Shown here: piece after piece, positions 1 to 8,826 of the stretch
How positions within the stretch are numbered: position 1 is the first letter of the stretch
Layout: each line of letters opens with the position of its first letter
Notes under the pieces: model-generated
Databases searched by the model: none
What the model saw: the letters and a program-made list of their open reading frames with translations, nothing else
Told to the model about the DNA's origin: nothing
Program-made: the position numbers and the translations under genes
Assembly: GCA_945893395.1 (NCBI GenBank)
Contig: CAMDEC010000001.1
Span: forward strand, 1-64,000
Source of the DNA: Bifidobacterium breve
Lineage (GTDB): Bacteria > Actinomycetota > Acidimicrobiia > Acidimicrobiales > Ilumatobacteraceae
DNA length: 64,000 nt
Direction: 5' to 3'

Positions 1-1089
1 GCACCGTTTATTAAACGAAAAATTTCGACTTTGTTTGCGTTCCGTGGCATCAGCCGTGAAGAGGTTGTACAAGTGTCTGCAGGAGATTTGTTCATCCTCG
101 CGGGTATCGACGAGGTTGAGGTTGGCGATACGGTTGCTGCGCTAGAAAATGCTCCTGCGTTACCTCGGCTTGAAGTGGACGAACCAGTTCTACGAATGAG
201 TTTCGGCGTCAATACTTCGCCATTCGCGGGCCGTGAAGGCAACTTCCTGACCAGTCGTCATTTGAGTGAGAGACTTTTCAAAGAAGTATTAGGCAACGTT
301 TCAATTCGAGTCAATACAACCGACAGTCCCGACGTGCTTGAAGTTGCTGGTCGAGGCGAACTGCAACTTGCCGTGTTGATCGAAAACATGCGTCGTGAAG
401 GATATGAATTGCAAGTTAGCCGTCCAGAGGTAATCACCAAAGAAATTGATGGCAAGAAGCAAGAACCCCTCGAGGCTGGCACTATCGATGTGCCAGATAT
501 GTATGTTGGAGCCGTTACTCAAGCTCTTGCACCACGCAAGGGGCGGGTTATCAATCTGGAGCAAGGGGACAGCGGGCGAACAATCGTCAGTTTTCAAGCA
601 CCTTCTCGTGGTTTGATCGGGTTCAGATCGTTATTGCTGACCGTGACGCGCGGAACGGCACTCTTGCATCAAAGTCTGAGCGGATACATGCCGTGGGCCG
701 GCGAATTACCGCATCGCATGGGTGGGGCAATGGTCTCTGATCGAAAAGGTTCGACTACTGCATATGCCTTGGACAATTTGCAACTTCGGGGCACTTTGTT
801 CGTCGCGCCAGGCGTCGAGGTTTACGAAGGAATGGTCGTCGGTGAAAATTCACGCGAAGACGAAATGGTCGTCAATTCTGTTCGAGCCAAAGAGCTGACC
901 AACATTCGTACTCACAGTCATGATGACGGACCAAAATTAGCCACACCGGTAACCCACACGCTCGAAACCGGAATTCAATGGATCGGTGAGGATGAACTGG
1001 TCGAAGTGACGCCATCAAATATTCGAATCCGCAAACGTTTTTTGAGCGTAGAAGATCGACGCAAGTCGAATAAAGTCAATAAAAACTAA
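1..1089 (+). CDS. typA: Translational GTPase TypA/BipA, C-terminal part (5' truncated by window edge)
   Basis: The reading frame is open from base 1 (APFIKRKIS...) with no stop upstream, so the TTG at 31 in the ORF track is an artefact of the window edge and the gene starts outside. About 362 codons are visible. They match the EF-G-like beta-barrel/domain III-V and the BipA-specific C-terminal domain: VRVNTTDSPDVLEVAGRGEL, then RGLIGFRSLLLTVTRGTA, which is characteristic of TypA. The family is a ribosome-binding GTPase related to EF-G that supports growth under stress. The GTP-binding domain lies outside the window. The gene ends head-to-tail against a minus-strand gene, the two stops overlapping by about 4 bp. 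Family assignment is secure; only the C-terminal half can be inspected. Confidence 0.96.
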   Translation, partial: APFIKRKISTLFAFRGISREEVVQVSAGDLFILAGIDEVEVGDTVAALENAPALPRLEVDEPVLRMSFGVNTSPFAGREGNFLTSRHLSERLFKEVLGNVSIRVNTTDSPDVLEVAGRGELQLAVLIENMRREGYELQVSRPEVITKEIDGKKQEPLEAGTIDVPDMYVGAVTQALAPRKGRVINLEQGDSGRTIVSFQAPSRGLIGFRSLLLTVTRGTALLHQSLSGYMPWAGELPHRMGGAMVSDRKGSTTAYALDNLQLRGTLFVAPGVEVYEGMVVGENSREDEMVVNSVRAKELTNIRTHSHDDGPKLATPVTHTLETGIQWIGEDELVEVTPSNIRIRKRFLSVEDRRKSNKVNKN

Positions 1090-1820
1090 ACTTTTATTTT
1101 GCGTCTGACTTGCGGATGCGGCAAGAAAGTCGTGCGAGGTTTTTGCAACTGTTTGACAATCATTTCGTAGATTTCGTCGCCACATAATTCGATCAGTTCG
1201 TCTTTGAGATATTTGTAGACGGGTCTAGAGCCGACAAACGCCGAAGAGTCATCGGTGCACCACCAGTGGAAGTCGTGACCTCCGCCGCCCCAATCGCGAC
1301 GTTTCCATTCGCGAACGATCGACAAAATGTGATCCTCGTCTTCTTCGTGCTGTTCAAGTCGAAGCGGTACTTGCCAGCAAACATCGGGTTTCCAGTCCAT
1401 AGGACGCTCACCCGCGGCTGAGGCCGCCACATGGAAGGCACAACCCATTCCACCTTCGAAGTCTGTTCTGTTATGAAATATACAGGCACCCTTATATGAC
1501 GTCGTGGTGTCAGTGCCGTCTTTGTCTTTGGCTAGCCATTTATCATTTTTGCCTTGTTCGAAATTCTGCCAATGCTCGGGAGTCAATCGTTTGACGAATT
1601 TTTTTACCGAAGTCAAGTCTTCTTTGTCGATAAAGTGCGCACCATAGCTGCAGCAACCTTGGTTCAGTTCGGGTGCGGGATCGTCTAGCACGCCTTGACA
1701 GCCGTTGCCGTAGATGCATGTCCAATTCGACCTCAAAAAAGTTGCATCAATCATCCAAGTCTGCTCAAGATCGGGATCGGCAAAACTAATCCACTCGTGA
1801 AGTTCTTCGGGCTTTGACAT
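1086..1820 (-). CDS. Conserved Cys/His-rich protein of unknown function
   Basis: The product is about 244 aa and soluble, with no signal peptide or membrane segment. It carries recurrent Cys and His residues in an order suggesting a metal site: NWTCIYGNGC, QGCCSYGAHF, GACIFHNR, GMGCAFH and DVCWQVP, followed by a Trp/His-rich stretch (GGHDFHWWCTDD). The Cys spacing recalls YkgJ/DUF3109-type putative zinc/iron-binding proteins, but I cannot confirm this. The ORF track starts at 1859, yet that ATG forms a shared ATGCAT with the divergent gene. I prefer ATG 1820 (MSKPEELHEW), which has TAGCCT 8 nt upstream; ATG 1841 is an alternative. Function not recognised. Confidence 0.72.
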   Translation of the reverse strand: MSKPEELHEWISFADPDLEQTWMIDATFLRSNWTCIYGNGCQGVLDDPAPELNQGCCSYGAHFIDKEDLTSVKKFVKRLTPEHWQNFEQGKNDKWLAKDKDGTDTTTSYKGACIFHNRTDFEGGMGCAFHVAASAAGERPMDWKPDVCWQVPLRLEQHEEDEDHILSIVREWKRRDWGGGGHDFHWWCTDDSSAFVGSRPVYKYLKDELIELCGDEIYEMIVKQLQKPRTTFLPHPQVRRKIKV

Positions 1821-1853
1821 CTCGGTGCAGGCTAATGGCATACTTGTAGAGTC

Positions 1854-2051
1854 ATGCATTCATTTGAAGAAGATTCACAAGAGATTGTTCAAAAGTTGAA
1901 GTTGATCTCCGAGCAGTTGGCCGACAAAGCACTCACAGTTCTAAAACAGTCTCACGCTGCAGGAAAATCAAAACGACCAGAACTTGAACGAACATTGACC
2001 CAGGCCCGCAGGGCCATTGAGAAGGCAATCAGTTTGTTGGGTCGAAGCTAA
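1854..2051 (+). CDS. Small charged helical protein, unknown function
   Basis: This 65-aa product (MHSFEEDSQEIVQKL...) is predicted to be entirely alpha-helical, with heptad-like Leu/Ile spacing and a basic second half (KSKRPELERTLTQARRAIEKA). It has no Cys or membrane segment. It is divergent from the Cys-rich gene, and its 3' end runs 23 bp into the 3' end of the convergent LOG gene. The ORF has gene-like amino acid composition and fills an otherwise empty gap, so I accept it, with moderate confidence. A small coiled-coil or nucleoid/ribosome-associated role is possible, but nothing in the sequence proves one. Confidence 0.5.
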   Translation: MHSFEEDSQEIVQKLKLISEQLADKALTVLKQSHAAGKSKRPELERTLTQARRAIEKAISLLGRS

Positions 2052-3057
2052 GCGAGTTGACTGCGTCGATTAATTGACGCAATCTTCCAAAGTCGCGGCG
2101 GGCGAACTGAAATGCAAGTCGTGCCTTGTCGAGATTGTCGGCGTCGTCAGTTTCGGGCTTGGTTGGAGAAATCTTCTGAATCGTCGAATTGACGCAAATA
2201 TCCCCGAAGTCAATATTTAAGCGGCTTACATGTTGATCGGATAATTCACGATTGAGTCGCAACACCAATCGTTTTCCGACGAATCGCATCGAATGGTAGA
2301 CAGAATAGAAATTAGTGATCTCTGCGACTGCTTCATCGACGCTCGAACATATGCGGTAGAGCGCCAAGTCTTGGCTTGAAACAAGTTTTCTCGGCACCAA
2401 GGTCTGACGAACAAACGCGTCGAGGCTTTGCCAGAAAGGATCATTAGGTAGATCTAGAACGACGATCGGCACGGGGTTGCCCTTTCCGGTTTGCGAAAGG
2501 GTGAGCAATTCAAACATTTCGTCTAGCGTGCCGAAGCCACCTGGCATACAGATAAAGGCTTGGGATTCTTTGACCAGCATCAATTTGCGGGTAAAAAAAT
2601 AACGCATCGAGACATACTTTTGGTCTCCGGCGATTATCGAGTTTGCCGAAGTCTCAAACGGCAGTCGGATGCTGACGCCGATCGACATCTCACGACCGGC
2701 ACCGGACATTCCGGCCTCCATGATTCCTGGTCCGGCGCCCGTGACGACCATCCAATCGGATGCCGCGAGTTTGGCAGCAACGGCTTCTGTTTGTTTGTAG
2801 ACAGGGTCATCTTTTGTCGTCCTGGCCGAACCGAAGATGGTCACTTTTTTGCGGTCAGAAAATGGGGCGAACATTGCGAATGCTTCGCGCATTTCCGAGA
2901 TGGCCGCACTGGCAATCTTGAGATTGAGGGTGCTAGTTGAGTCAGTACCAAGTTGAAGCGACTCGCGAATAAGTTCAGCGATCAGTCGCCTGTCTGTTTT
3001 GATTTGCGACTCATCTAAGATGATATTGATCAATTTGTCGACATCTTGCCCAGGCAT
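2029..3057 (-). CDS. LOG-family (lysine decarboxylase-like) nucleotide-binding protein
   Basis: This 342-aa protein has a Rossmann-like core carrying the LOG/TIGR00730 signatures: VVTGAGPGIMEAGMSGAG in the first half and PGGFGTLDEMFELLTLSQ further on (PGGxGTxxE, the catalytic/phosphate loop). LOG enzymes are phosphoribohydrolases that release cytokinin-type bases or act on nucleoside monophosphates. Bacterial members are often misannotated as lysine decarboxylase. It is longer than minimal LOG proteins (about 190 aa), with an N-terminal helical region and a C-terminal extension of roughly 100 aa. Its ATG overlaps the transaldolase stop as TAATG, implying translational coupling in a tkt-tal-LOG operon. 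The actual substrate is not evident. Confidence 0.85.
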   Translation of the reverse strand: MPGQDVDKLINIILDESQIKTDRRLIAELIRESLQLGTDSTSTLNLKIASAAISEMREAFAMFAPFSDRKKVTIFGSARTTKDDPVYKQTEAVAAKLAASDWMVVTGAGPGIMEAGMSGAGREMSIGVSIRLPFETSANSIIAGDQKYVSMRYFFTRKLMLVKESQAFICMPGGFGTLDEMFELLTLSQTGKGNPVPIVVLDLPNDPFWQSLDAFVRQTLVPRKLVSSQDLALYRICSSVDEAVAEITNFYSVYHSMRFVGKRLVLRLNRELSDQHVSRLNIDFGDICVNSTIQKISPTKPETDDADNLDKARLAFQFARRDFGRLRQLIDAVNSLSFDPTN

Positions 3058-4163
3058 TACGAGAGTTCCGCGGCTTTCTCATTGAGCACGCCGATTAATT
3101 CATCGAAGCTTTTTTGAAATGATGCGACACCTTCGCGCTCAAGTCTTTCGGCCACATCCGAAACGTCAACTCCGACACGGCGCAAATCCGACCATTGTTG
3201 ATGCGCAAGATCAACATCAGTTTGAATCGTCGATTTCAGGGTTCCGTGGTCGCGAAACGCTTCGACAGTCGAATCGGGGAGCGTATTGACGGTGTCTTTA
3301 CCGATCAGGCTGTCGACATAAAGAGTGTCGGGGTACTTCGGATTTTTGGTCGATGTCGACGCCCAAAGTGGTCTTTGAACTTTTGCGCCAAGTTTCTCAA
3401 GTTTGTTCCAGCGTGATCCAGAAAAAGTCTTTCGAAACATCGCATAGGCGAGTTTGGCTTGGTTGATCGCCGCAGTGCCGAGCAGTGCATTCGCCATGGC
3501 GTTGTCTTTGCCTGCAAGTAAGCGATCAATCTCGGTATCCACGCGTGAAATAAAAAAACTGGCGACACTCGATACTGAACCGACGATACTTGGTCGATTA
3601 ATCGCCACCGTCTCAAGACCGTCGATGTAGGCATCCATCACTTGTTGGTATCGCTCGAGGCTGAAAATCAGAGTCACATTCACGTTTCGTGCCTCGGCGA
3701 TCATCGTCGCGATGGCGGGAATGCATTCTCGTGTTGCAGGAATTTTGATCATCACGTTCGGACGCGAAATTTTTGAATGCAAATCCCTAGCACTCGACAA
3801 AGTATTGGCATGATCGTGAGCCAGTCCGGGATCAACTTCAACGCTCACGTAGCCGTCGAGTCCATCAGATGATTGATAGAGCGGTGCAAATACATCTAAC
3901 GCTCCGTTGATGTCGCGTAGAACCAATTGCCAATAGCTTTCGACGGGTGAAAGTTTCTGATCGATCAATTCTGCAAATTGTGACGAATAGTCACTCGAGC
4001 CCTGAATAGCCTTCTGAAAGATCGTCGGATTAGAAGTCAGTCCGCGGATACCGGTGTCGCGCACGGTCGCCAATTCACCTGATGTGATATAGCTTCGCTT
4101 TAAATTATCCAGCCAAGGACTCTGTCCGAATTCTTCGTACAGAACTTTGAGTCGATCTGACAT
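3057..4163 (-). CDS. tal: Transaldolase
   Basis: The 368-aa product has the actinobacterial long-form transaldolase sequence. The N-terminus reads GIRGLTSNPTIFQKAI, the Schiff-base lysine sits in VMIKIPAT, and NVTLIFSLERYQQVMDAYI follows. It transfers dihydroxyacetone units between sedoheptulose-7-P and glyceraldehyde-3-P in the non-oxidative pentose phosphate pathway, in the cytoplasm. Its start abuts the transketolase stop (TAAATG) and its stop overlaps the LOG gene start, so the three genes are probably co-transcribed and coupled. Length is normal for the family and no catalytic residue is missing that I can see. Confidence 0.95.
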   Translation of the reverse strand: MSDRLKVLYEEFGQSPWLDNLKRSYITSGELATVRDTGIRGLTSNPTIFQKAIQGSSDYSSQFAELIDQKLSPVESYWQLVLRDINGALDVFAPLYQSSDGLDGYVSVEVDPGLAHDHANTLSSARDLHSKISRPNVMIKIPATRECIPAIATMIAEARNVNVTLIFSLERYQQVMDAYIDGLETVAINRPSIVGSVSSVASFFISRVDTEIDRLLAGKDNAMANALLGTAAINQAKLAYAMFRKTFSGSRWNKLEKLGAKVQRPLWASTSTKNPKYPDTLYVDSLIGKDTVNTLPDSTVEAFRDHGTLKSTIQTDVDLAHQQWSDLRRVGVDVSDVAERLEREGVASFQKSFDELIGVLNEKAAELS

Positions 4164-6116
4164 TTATATCGATTTTACTTTTTTGACGATTGCTTCGACG
4201 CTGATGCCCAGTTCTTTTAGTGCGGTAGCACCGGGTGCACTCGCGCCGAAACGATCGATTCCGATCACATGATCCGCGTATTTATGCCAGCCCATAGTTA
4301 CACCGGCTTCAACCGCGACCACTGGCACGCCGGCGGGAAAAATTGTTTCATTCGATGACTTGTCGCTTCGCTCATAACGATCCCAACTCGGCATAGAAAC
4401 TACTTGGGCCAAGATGCCGGCGTCGGCAAGTTCGGCCGCGGCTTGAGTGCAAAGACCAACTTCGCTGCCCGTACCCAAAAGAACGACGTTTGGCTTAGCG
4501 ATAGTCGGGCCCACGACGCCGACACCATTTTTTACCGCCGAGCCATCGGTGACACTCAAGACGCTTTGTCGCGACAAGATGATCGCCGTTGGTCCGTCGT
4601 GATCAACTGCTGCACACCATGCCGCGACTGTTTCGTTTGGATCGGCGGGTCTAATTACTTGAAGATCTGGAATCGCGCGCACTGAGGCGAGTTGCTCGAC
4701 TGGTTGGTGAGTTGGACCATCTTCGCCGACGCCCACAGAATCGTGTGAGAAAATAAATACACACTTGGCTTTTGATAGCGCCGCTAGTCGAATAGCGGGG
4801 CGCATGTAATCAGCGAACACAAAAAATGTGCCACAAACGGGAAGCATGCCGCCGTGCAGAGCCATGCCGACGACGGCGGCACCCATCGCATGCTCGCGGA
4901 TGCCGAAATATATTTGTCGACCATCAGGTGCCGTGACACTCTGGGCTGTTTGCTTCGAAAGTTTCGTGCCGGTGTTGCCGGTTAGGTCGGCGGATCCGGC
5001 GATTAGTCCGGGTAGCGCGGGTAGGGAAGCGTCAAAAACCTTCTGAATAACTTGTCGGGTTGCGAGATTCGTCGATTTATCAAATTCTGGGAGCAACGAA
5101 CTAAACGACGACGAATTCGGAGTGGCCCACGCAGCCTCCCAGAGGTACCGATCTTCAATTTCGCTGATATCTGTTTCGTACTGCGCGCTGAACGAATCAC
5201 CTCTGACGACTGCGTGGTTACGTAGCGCGGTCACCAGATCTTTGGGCGCCCAGAATGGTTCGTCGGGGATGCCCATAATTTTTTTTGTTGTCGCCACATG
5301 CGCAGCCGTAAACGGATTGCCGTGGGCCTCGTGGGCGTCGGTGAAATCTGGAGATGGGTGGCCAATGTGAGTCTTCAAAATACAAAGTGTTGGCGCCCCA
5401 CGAGTTGCTCGAGCAGTGATCAGTGCGTCTTCAAGCGCATCTAGGTCATCGGCAATCTCGCCGAGTTGCATGATGTTCCAGCCGTATGCAGCGAATCGTT
5501 TTGCGACATCATCCGAGCAACTCAATGAAGTTGATCCATCGATCGTGATTGAATTGTCGTCGAAGATGCAGACCAGACGATCTAATTTTAAATGGCCCGC
5601 GAGCGATGCCGCTTCGTGGCTTATTCCTTCCATGAAACAACCGTCGCTCGCAATCACATAAGTATTGTGATCGCAGGCTGACGCCCCGAAGCGACTGCGC
5701 AAGTTTCGCTCGGCGATCGCCATGCCGACGGCGTTGGCGAAACCTTGCCCCAGCGGGCCCGTTGTGACTTCGACTCCGAGAGTGTGACCGACTTCGGGGT
5801 GACCAGGAGTCATCGAACCGAATTGACGAAACTTTTTAAGATCCTCAATTTCGAGACCGTAACCATTTAGAAACAGCAATGCATATTGCAAGATCGAGGC
5901 ATGACCATTGCTCAAAATAAAGCGGTCACGATTCTTCCATGTCGGACTCTTGGGGTTGTGGCGCAAAATTCTGCTGTACAAAACATGCCCAAGTGGTGCG
6001 AGGGCCATCGCCGTGCCTTGATGCCCACTTTTTGCCATCAGCGGAGCGTCCATGGCTATACCACGAATGCACGAGACTGCCTGCGAGTCCTGCTGAGTCG
6101 AGAGTTTTGAAACCAT
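4164..6116 (-). CDS. tkt: Transketolase
   Basis: The 650-aa enzyme shows the full transketolase layout. An N-terminal thiamine-diphosphate domain has GHPEVGHTLGVEVTTGPLGQ and the TPP/Mg motif ASDGCFMEGISHEA...DDNSITIDG. A pyrimidine-binding domain has FGIREHAMGA and FSHDSVGVGEDGPTHQPVEQ, and a C-terminal transketolase domain follows. It moves two-carbon ketol units in the non-oxidative pentose phosphate pathway, with transaldolase encoded immediately downstream. The ATG at 6116 is supported by an N-terminus that begins directly with family sequence. A DUF6941-like gene lies just upstream on the same strand and may be co-transcribed. Confidence 0.97.
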   Translation of the reverse strand: MVSKLSTQQDSQAVSCIRGIAMDAPLMAKSGHQGTAMALAPLGHVLYSRILRHNPKSPTWKNRDRFILSNGHASILQYALLFLNGYGLEIEDLKKFRQFGSMTPGHPEVGHTLGVEVTTGPLGQGFANAVGMAIAERNLRSRFGASACDHNTYVIASDGCFMEGISHEAASLAGHLKLDRLVCIFDDNSITIDGSTSLSCSDDVAKRFAAYGWNIMQLGEIADDLDALEDALITARATRGAPTLCILKTHIGHPSPDFTDAHEAHGNPFTAAHVATTKKIMGIPDEPFWAPKDLVTALRNHAVVRGDSFSAQYETDISEIEDRYLWEAAWATPNSSSFSSLLPEFDKSTNLATRQVIQKVFDASLPALPGLIAGSADLTGNTGTKLSKQTAQSVTAPDGRQIYFGIREHAMGAAVVGMALHGGMLPVCGTFFVFADYMRPAIRLAALSKAKCVFIFSHDSVGVGEDGPTHQPVEQLASVRAIPDLQVIRPADPNETVAAWCAAVDHDGPTAIILSRQSVLSVTDGSAVKNGVGVVGPTIAKPNVVLLGTGSEVGLCTQAAAELADAGILAQVVSMPSWDRYERSDKSSNETIFPAGVPVVAVEAGVTMGWHKYADHVIGIDRFGASAPGATALKELGISVEAIVKKVKSI

Positions 6117-6143
6117 TGCGCTAAAACTAGTTGGTAAAACGGG

Positions 6144-6560
6144 TCAAGTTGGATTTGATTGTGGCTCAACTGGTGGCAGGATTGTCAGAGGCACTAGATG
6201 CCATTGTGCCGTGCCGACTCGACAGTGTGCGAAAATCTGACCATATTCGGCGATGGCAAGTTCGCCGCGCACGAGTCGATAAGTGAATTTGCCCGGCTCA
6301 ACCGTAAACGGGCTTACATTGCGGGCAAGTTGTTCATCGTCGGCTAAAGCACCTTTTCGAAACACGACTTCGAGTACCGAGTTGCCAGGTTCGCTCTCTG
6401 GACAATAAACCAGCACGACCAAGTGCGGATCGATTGTGACGGGTACAGGCGTTGGGGCGGCAAAAGAAAAGAACGCTCCAGTCAAGTCAATGCGAGTGCT
6501 TGGACCTGGGGCTTGGCGCAACGCAAAGTTCTCTACAAACAGCGCGGAGATTATTTGCAC
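6144..6560 (-). CDS. Conserved hypothetical protein, DUF6941-like
   Basis: The 138-aa product starts with GTG at 6560 (MQIISALFVENFALRQ...). The start is supported by TAAATT exactly 6 nt upstream, so the mRNA is probably leaderless. The pattern of an opening beta strand, a GAFFSFAAPTPVPV segment, then V-rich strands and a C-terminal LTILPPVEP resembles the DUF6941 family of small beta-rich actinobacterial proteins; this is my recollection, not a search. No catalytic motif is visible. It precedes tkt by 27 bp on the same strand and so may lead the tkt-tal-LOG operon. It is divergent from the acyl-CoA synthetase gene. Confidence 0.7.
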   Translation of the reverse strand: MQIISALFVENFALRQAPGPSTRIDLTGAFFSFAAPTPVPVTIDPHLVVLVYCPESEPGNSVLEVVFRKGALADDEQLARNVSPFTVEPGKFTYRLVRGELAIAEYGQIFAHCRVGTAQWHLVPLTILPPVEPQSNPT

Positions 6561-6566
6561 GGAGTC

Positions 6567-6572
6567 AATTTA
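6567..6572 (-). promoter_or_regulatory. -10 element of leaderless promoter for 6144..6560
   Basis: TAAATT lies exactly 6 nt before the GTG start, so the transcript should begin at or next to the start codon. This is one side of a divergent leaderless pair with 6608. Confidence 0.55.
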
Positions 6573-6595
6573 TCTTTTCAAGGACGATCTCACAC

Positions 6596-6601
6596 TACTG
6601 T
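6596..6601 (+). promoter_or_regulatory. -10 element of leaderless promoter for acyl-CoA synthetase
   Basis: TACTGT lies exactly 6 nt before GTG 6608. It fixes the start about 50 codons downstream of the ORF-track start. Confidence 0.55.
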
Positions 6602-6607
6602 TACGAC

Positions 6608-8767
6608 GTGTCGAATTCGCAGCAAACGATGATTTCGGAGGCCGAATCAAAGAGAATCCTGCGACAGTTCGGTGTCACGTTCGCCCAAGAGACAGAAATT
6701 TTCTCGGCCGATCAGGCAATAGAGGCGGCAACCAAAATTGGATTTCCAGTGGCAATAAAACTTTGCGCAGGTTCGATCAGCCATAAGTCAGAGCGCGGCT
6801 TGGTCAGATTAAACGTGCGAAATGCACAAGAGACTTTGGAAGCAGCCACCGAACTTCTCGCTCAGGCAACGGTTGCTGATGGCAAAGTCTCGCTGTTGGT
6901 AGCCAAGATGGAAAAGGGTAGGCGAGAACTAATTGTTGGCCTCGTGCGCGACGCCCAATTCGGAGCGTTCGTGATGTGCGGTCTTGGGGGAGTTTTTGCC
7001 GAGGTGTTGGATGATTTTGTCTTTGCACCGACACCGATAGATCAGACTGCTGCCCGTCGGATGATTGCGCGACTCAAGCAGCAAGATGTGCTCGGCAACT
7101 TTCGTGGGGATGAACCGCTCATTGTCAAACAGTTGTGCGAGGCACTGATCGCCGTATCGAATCTCGGAGTCGCGGACGAATCGGTTGTATCTGTCGACAT
7201 AAATCCGTTGATCGTCAGGCAAGATGGCTCAATCGTGGCCGTTGATGCGCTAATTGAACGAGATAGCCGACCGACAAGCATCGAACCTTCAAATCAGAAT
7301 TGGATTTCGCCGAAACATTTTGCGGCGCTGTTCGAACCCGAAGGAATTGTGGTTGTTGGCGCGTCGACACACCCCGGCAAATTTGGGTTCGTGTCGTTGC
7401 ACAATATTTTGGCCAGCGGTTATTTGGGTCGAATCTTTGCGACGAATTTAGAAAAATCAAACGTCCTTGGCATCACCTGTTTGGCATCAGTTGATGAACT
7501 TCCAGATGACGGTGTGGATTTGGCTTTTATTTGTACGCCAGCGTCGACGAATGTTGAAATCTTGCGAGCTTGCGCGCGGAAGGGAGTTAAAGCCGTTTAT
7601 GTGACTTCTGCTGGCTATGGCGAGGCTGGCGAAGAAGGTAAAACCGCGCAGCGAGAACTTCGCGACTTGGCAAAGAGTCTCGATATTTTGCTTGTTGGTC
7701 CGAATGGACAAGGAGTCGTCAGCACGCCAAAAAGCCTGTGCGCTCAGATCGTCGGGCCATACCCACCTAGTGGATCAATTTCGGTTGTCAGTCAAAGCGG
7801 CAATTTTGTTTCAAGTTTCATGAATTACGCCCGACAAACAAAAGTAGGTATCGCCCGGTCAGTTTCGGCGGGTAATGCCGCGCAAGTCGGGGTACCAGAC
7901 TTCTTCGAGTACTTTGCGACCGACTCGGCGACATCGGTCGCTCTTGCTTACATCGAAGGCGTAGAGGATGGCCGAAGATTGTTGCAGTCGATGCGCACGC
8001 TCGCCGCGGTCAAACCTTTAATCGTGCTCAAAGGTGGTGCAACCCAAAGTGGTGCTCGAGCGGCGGCCAGTCACACGGGAGCGATCGCCAGCGACGACCG
8101 TATTTTTGACGGAGTGTGTGACGATTCTGGCGTGATACGCGTAGCCGATGCGGAGCGGGCGTTTGATGTTGCTGCGACATTCGCGACGCAACCACTGCCC
8201 AACGGGCCGAACACAATAATTTTGACGACAGTGGGCGGGTGGGGCGTGGTCACATCAGATGTCGTCGCCGACGAACAAGTCTTGAACTTGATGCCGTTGC
8301 CTGAGGACTTGTTGATTGCAATTTCTGAATTGCTACCACTGCGATGGAGTCGCAATAATCCCGTGGACTGCGCGGGTGGGGAAACTCGTGAGACCATCGC
8401 CGACGTGATGCGATTGATCGCAATGCATCCAAAAGTTGATTCGATAATCTTTTTGGGATTGGGGATACAGTCGAATCAAGCGCGCCTGATGCGCGAAGGT
8501 CGATTTTTTGATGCCTTCGAATTGGATCGAATCGTTAGTTATCACGAACGACAAGACATGAAGTACGCCGAAGTGGCAGCAGAGCTTTCACAGCAAACCA
8601 GAAAGCCGATTTTGGTGGCGACGGAACTTGGGGTCGCCGACCCGACGAATCCAGGAGTGCTCGCGGTGCAACAAACTGGTCGGTTATGTTATGCGAGCGG
8701 TCAGAGGGCGGCACGCGCCCTGGGTGATGTTTATCGTTATGCAAAATGGAAGGGCTCGGCTAAATAG
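6608..8767 (+). CDS. ADP-forming acetate/acyl-CoA ligase-like protein (ATP-grasp plus CoA-binding domains)
   Basis: The product is about 719 aa. Residues ~8-230 form an ATP-grasp subdomain (beta-subunit type: PVAIKLCAGSISHKSERGLV, SVDINPLIV). A CoA-binding Rossmann domain (GIVVVGASTHPGKFGFVSLHNIL) and a succinyl-CoA-ligase-like domain follow, with SVVSQSGNFVSSFMNYA and the phospho-His loop AAASHTGAIAS. This beta-alpha order matches fused ADP-forming acetyl-CoA synthetase and acyl-CoA acyltransferase-like proteins, which interconvert acyl-CoA + ADP + Pi and acid + CoA + ATP. The track start at 6452 would overlap the divergent gene; GTG 6608 (VSNSQQTMISEAE) with its TANNNT element is better. 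The substrate acid is unknown; acetate or propionate is the default guess. Confidence 0.88.
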   Translation: MSNSQQTMISEAESKRILRQFGVTFAQETEIFSADQAIEAATKIGFPVAIKLCAGSISHKSERGLVRLNVRNAQETLEAATELLAQATVADGKVSLLVAKMEKGRRELIVGLVRDAQFGAFVMCGLGGVFAEVLDDFVFAPTPIDQTAARRMIARLKQQDVLGNFRGDEPLIVKQLCEALIAVSNLGVADESVVSVDINPLIVRQDGSIVAVDALIERDSRPTSIEPSNQNWISPKHFAALFEPEGIVVVGASTHPGKFGFVSLHNILASGYLGRIFATNLEKSNVLGITCLASVDELPDDGVDLAFICTPASTNVEILRACARKGVKAVYVTSAGYGEAGEEGKTAQRELRDLAKSLDILLVGPNGQGVVSTPKSLCAQIVGPYPPSGSISVVSQSGNFVSSFMNYARQTKVGIARSVSAGNAAQVGVPDFFEYFATDSATSVALAYIEGVEDGRRLLQSMRTLAAVKPLIVLKGGATQSGARAAASHTGAIASDDRIFDGVCDDSGVIRVADAERAFDVAATFATQPLPNGPNTIILTTVGGWGVVTSDVVADEQVLNLMPLPEDLLIAISELLPLRWSRNNPVDCAGGETRETIADVMRLIAMHPKVDSIIFLGLGIQSNQARLMREGRFFDAFELDRIVSYHERQDMKYAEVAAELSQQTRKPILVATELGVADPTNPGVLAVQQTGRLCYASGQRAARALGDVYRYAKWKGSAK

Positions 8768-8826
8768 AAATGAAGCTCGTCAAACTGCAAATGATTTTGC
8801 TGCGGCTATCGCAAAATTCTGAGCGG

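Noticed and set aside
1849-1861. Palindrome ATGCAT shared by two divergent start codons
   Set aside because: Most likely a chance product of the ORF caller choosing 1859; the minus gene probably starts at 1820.
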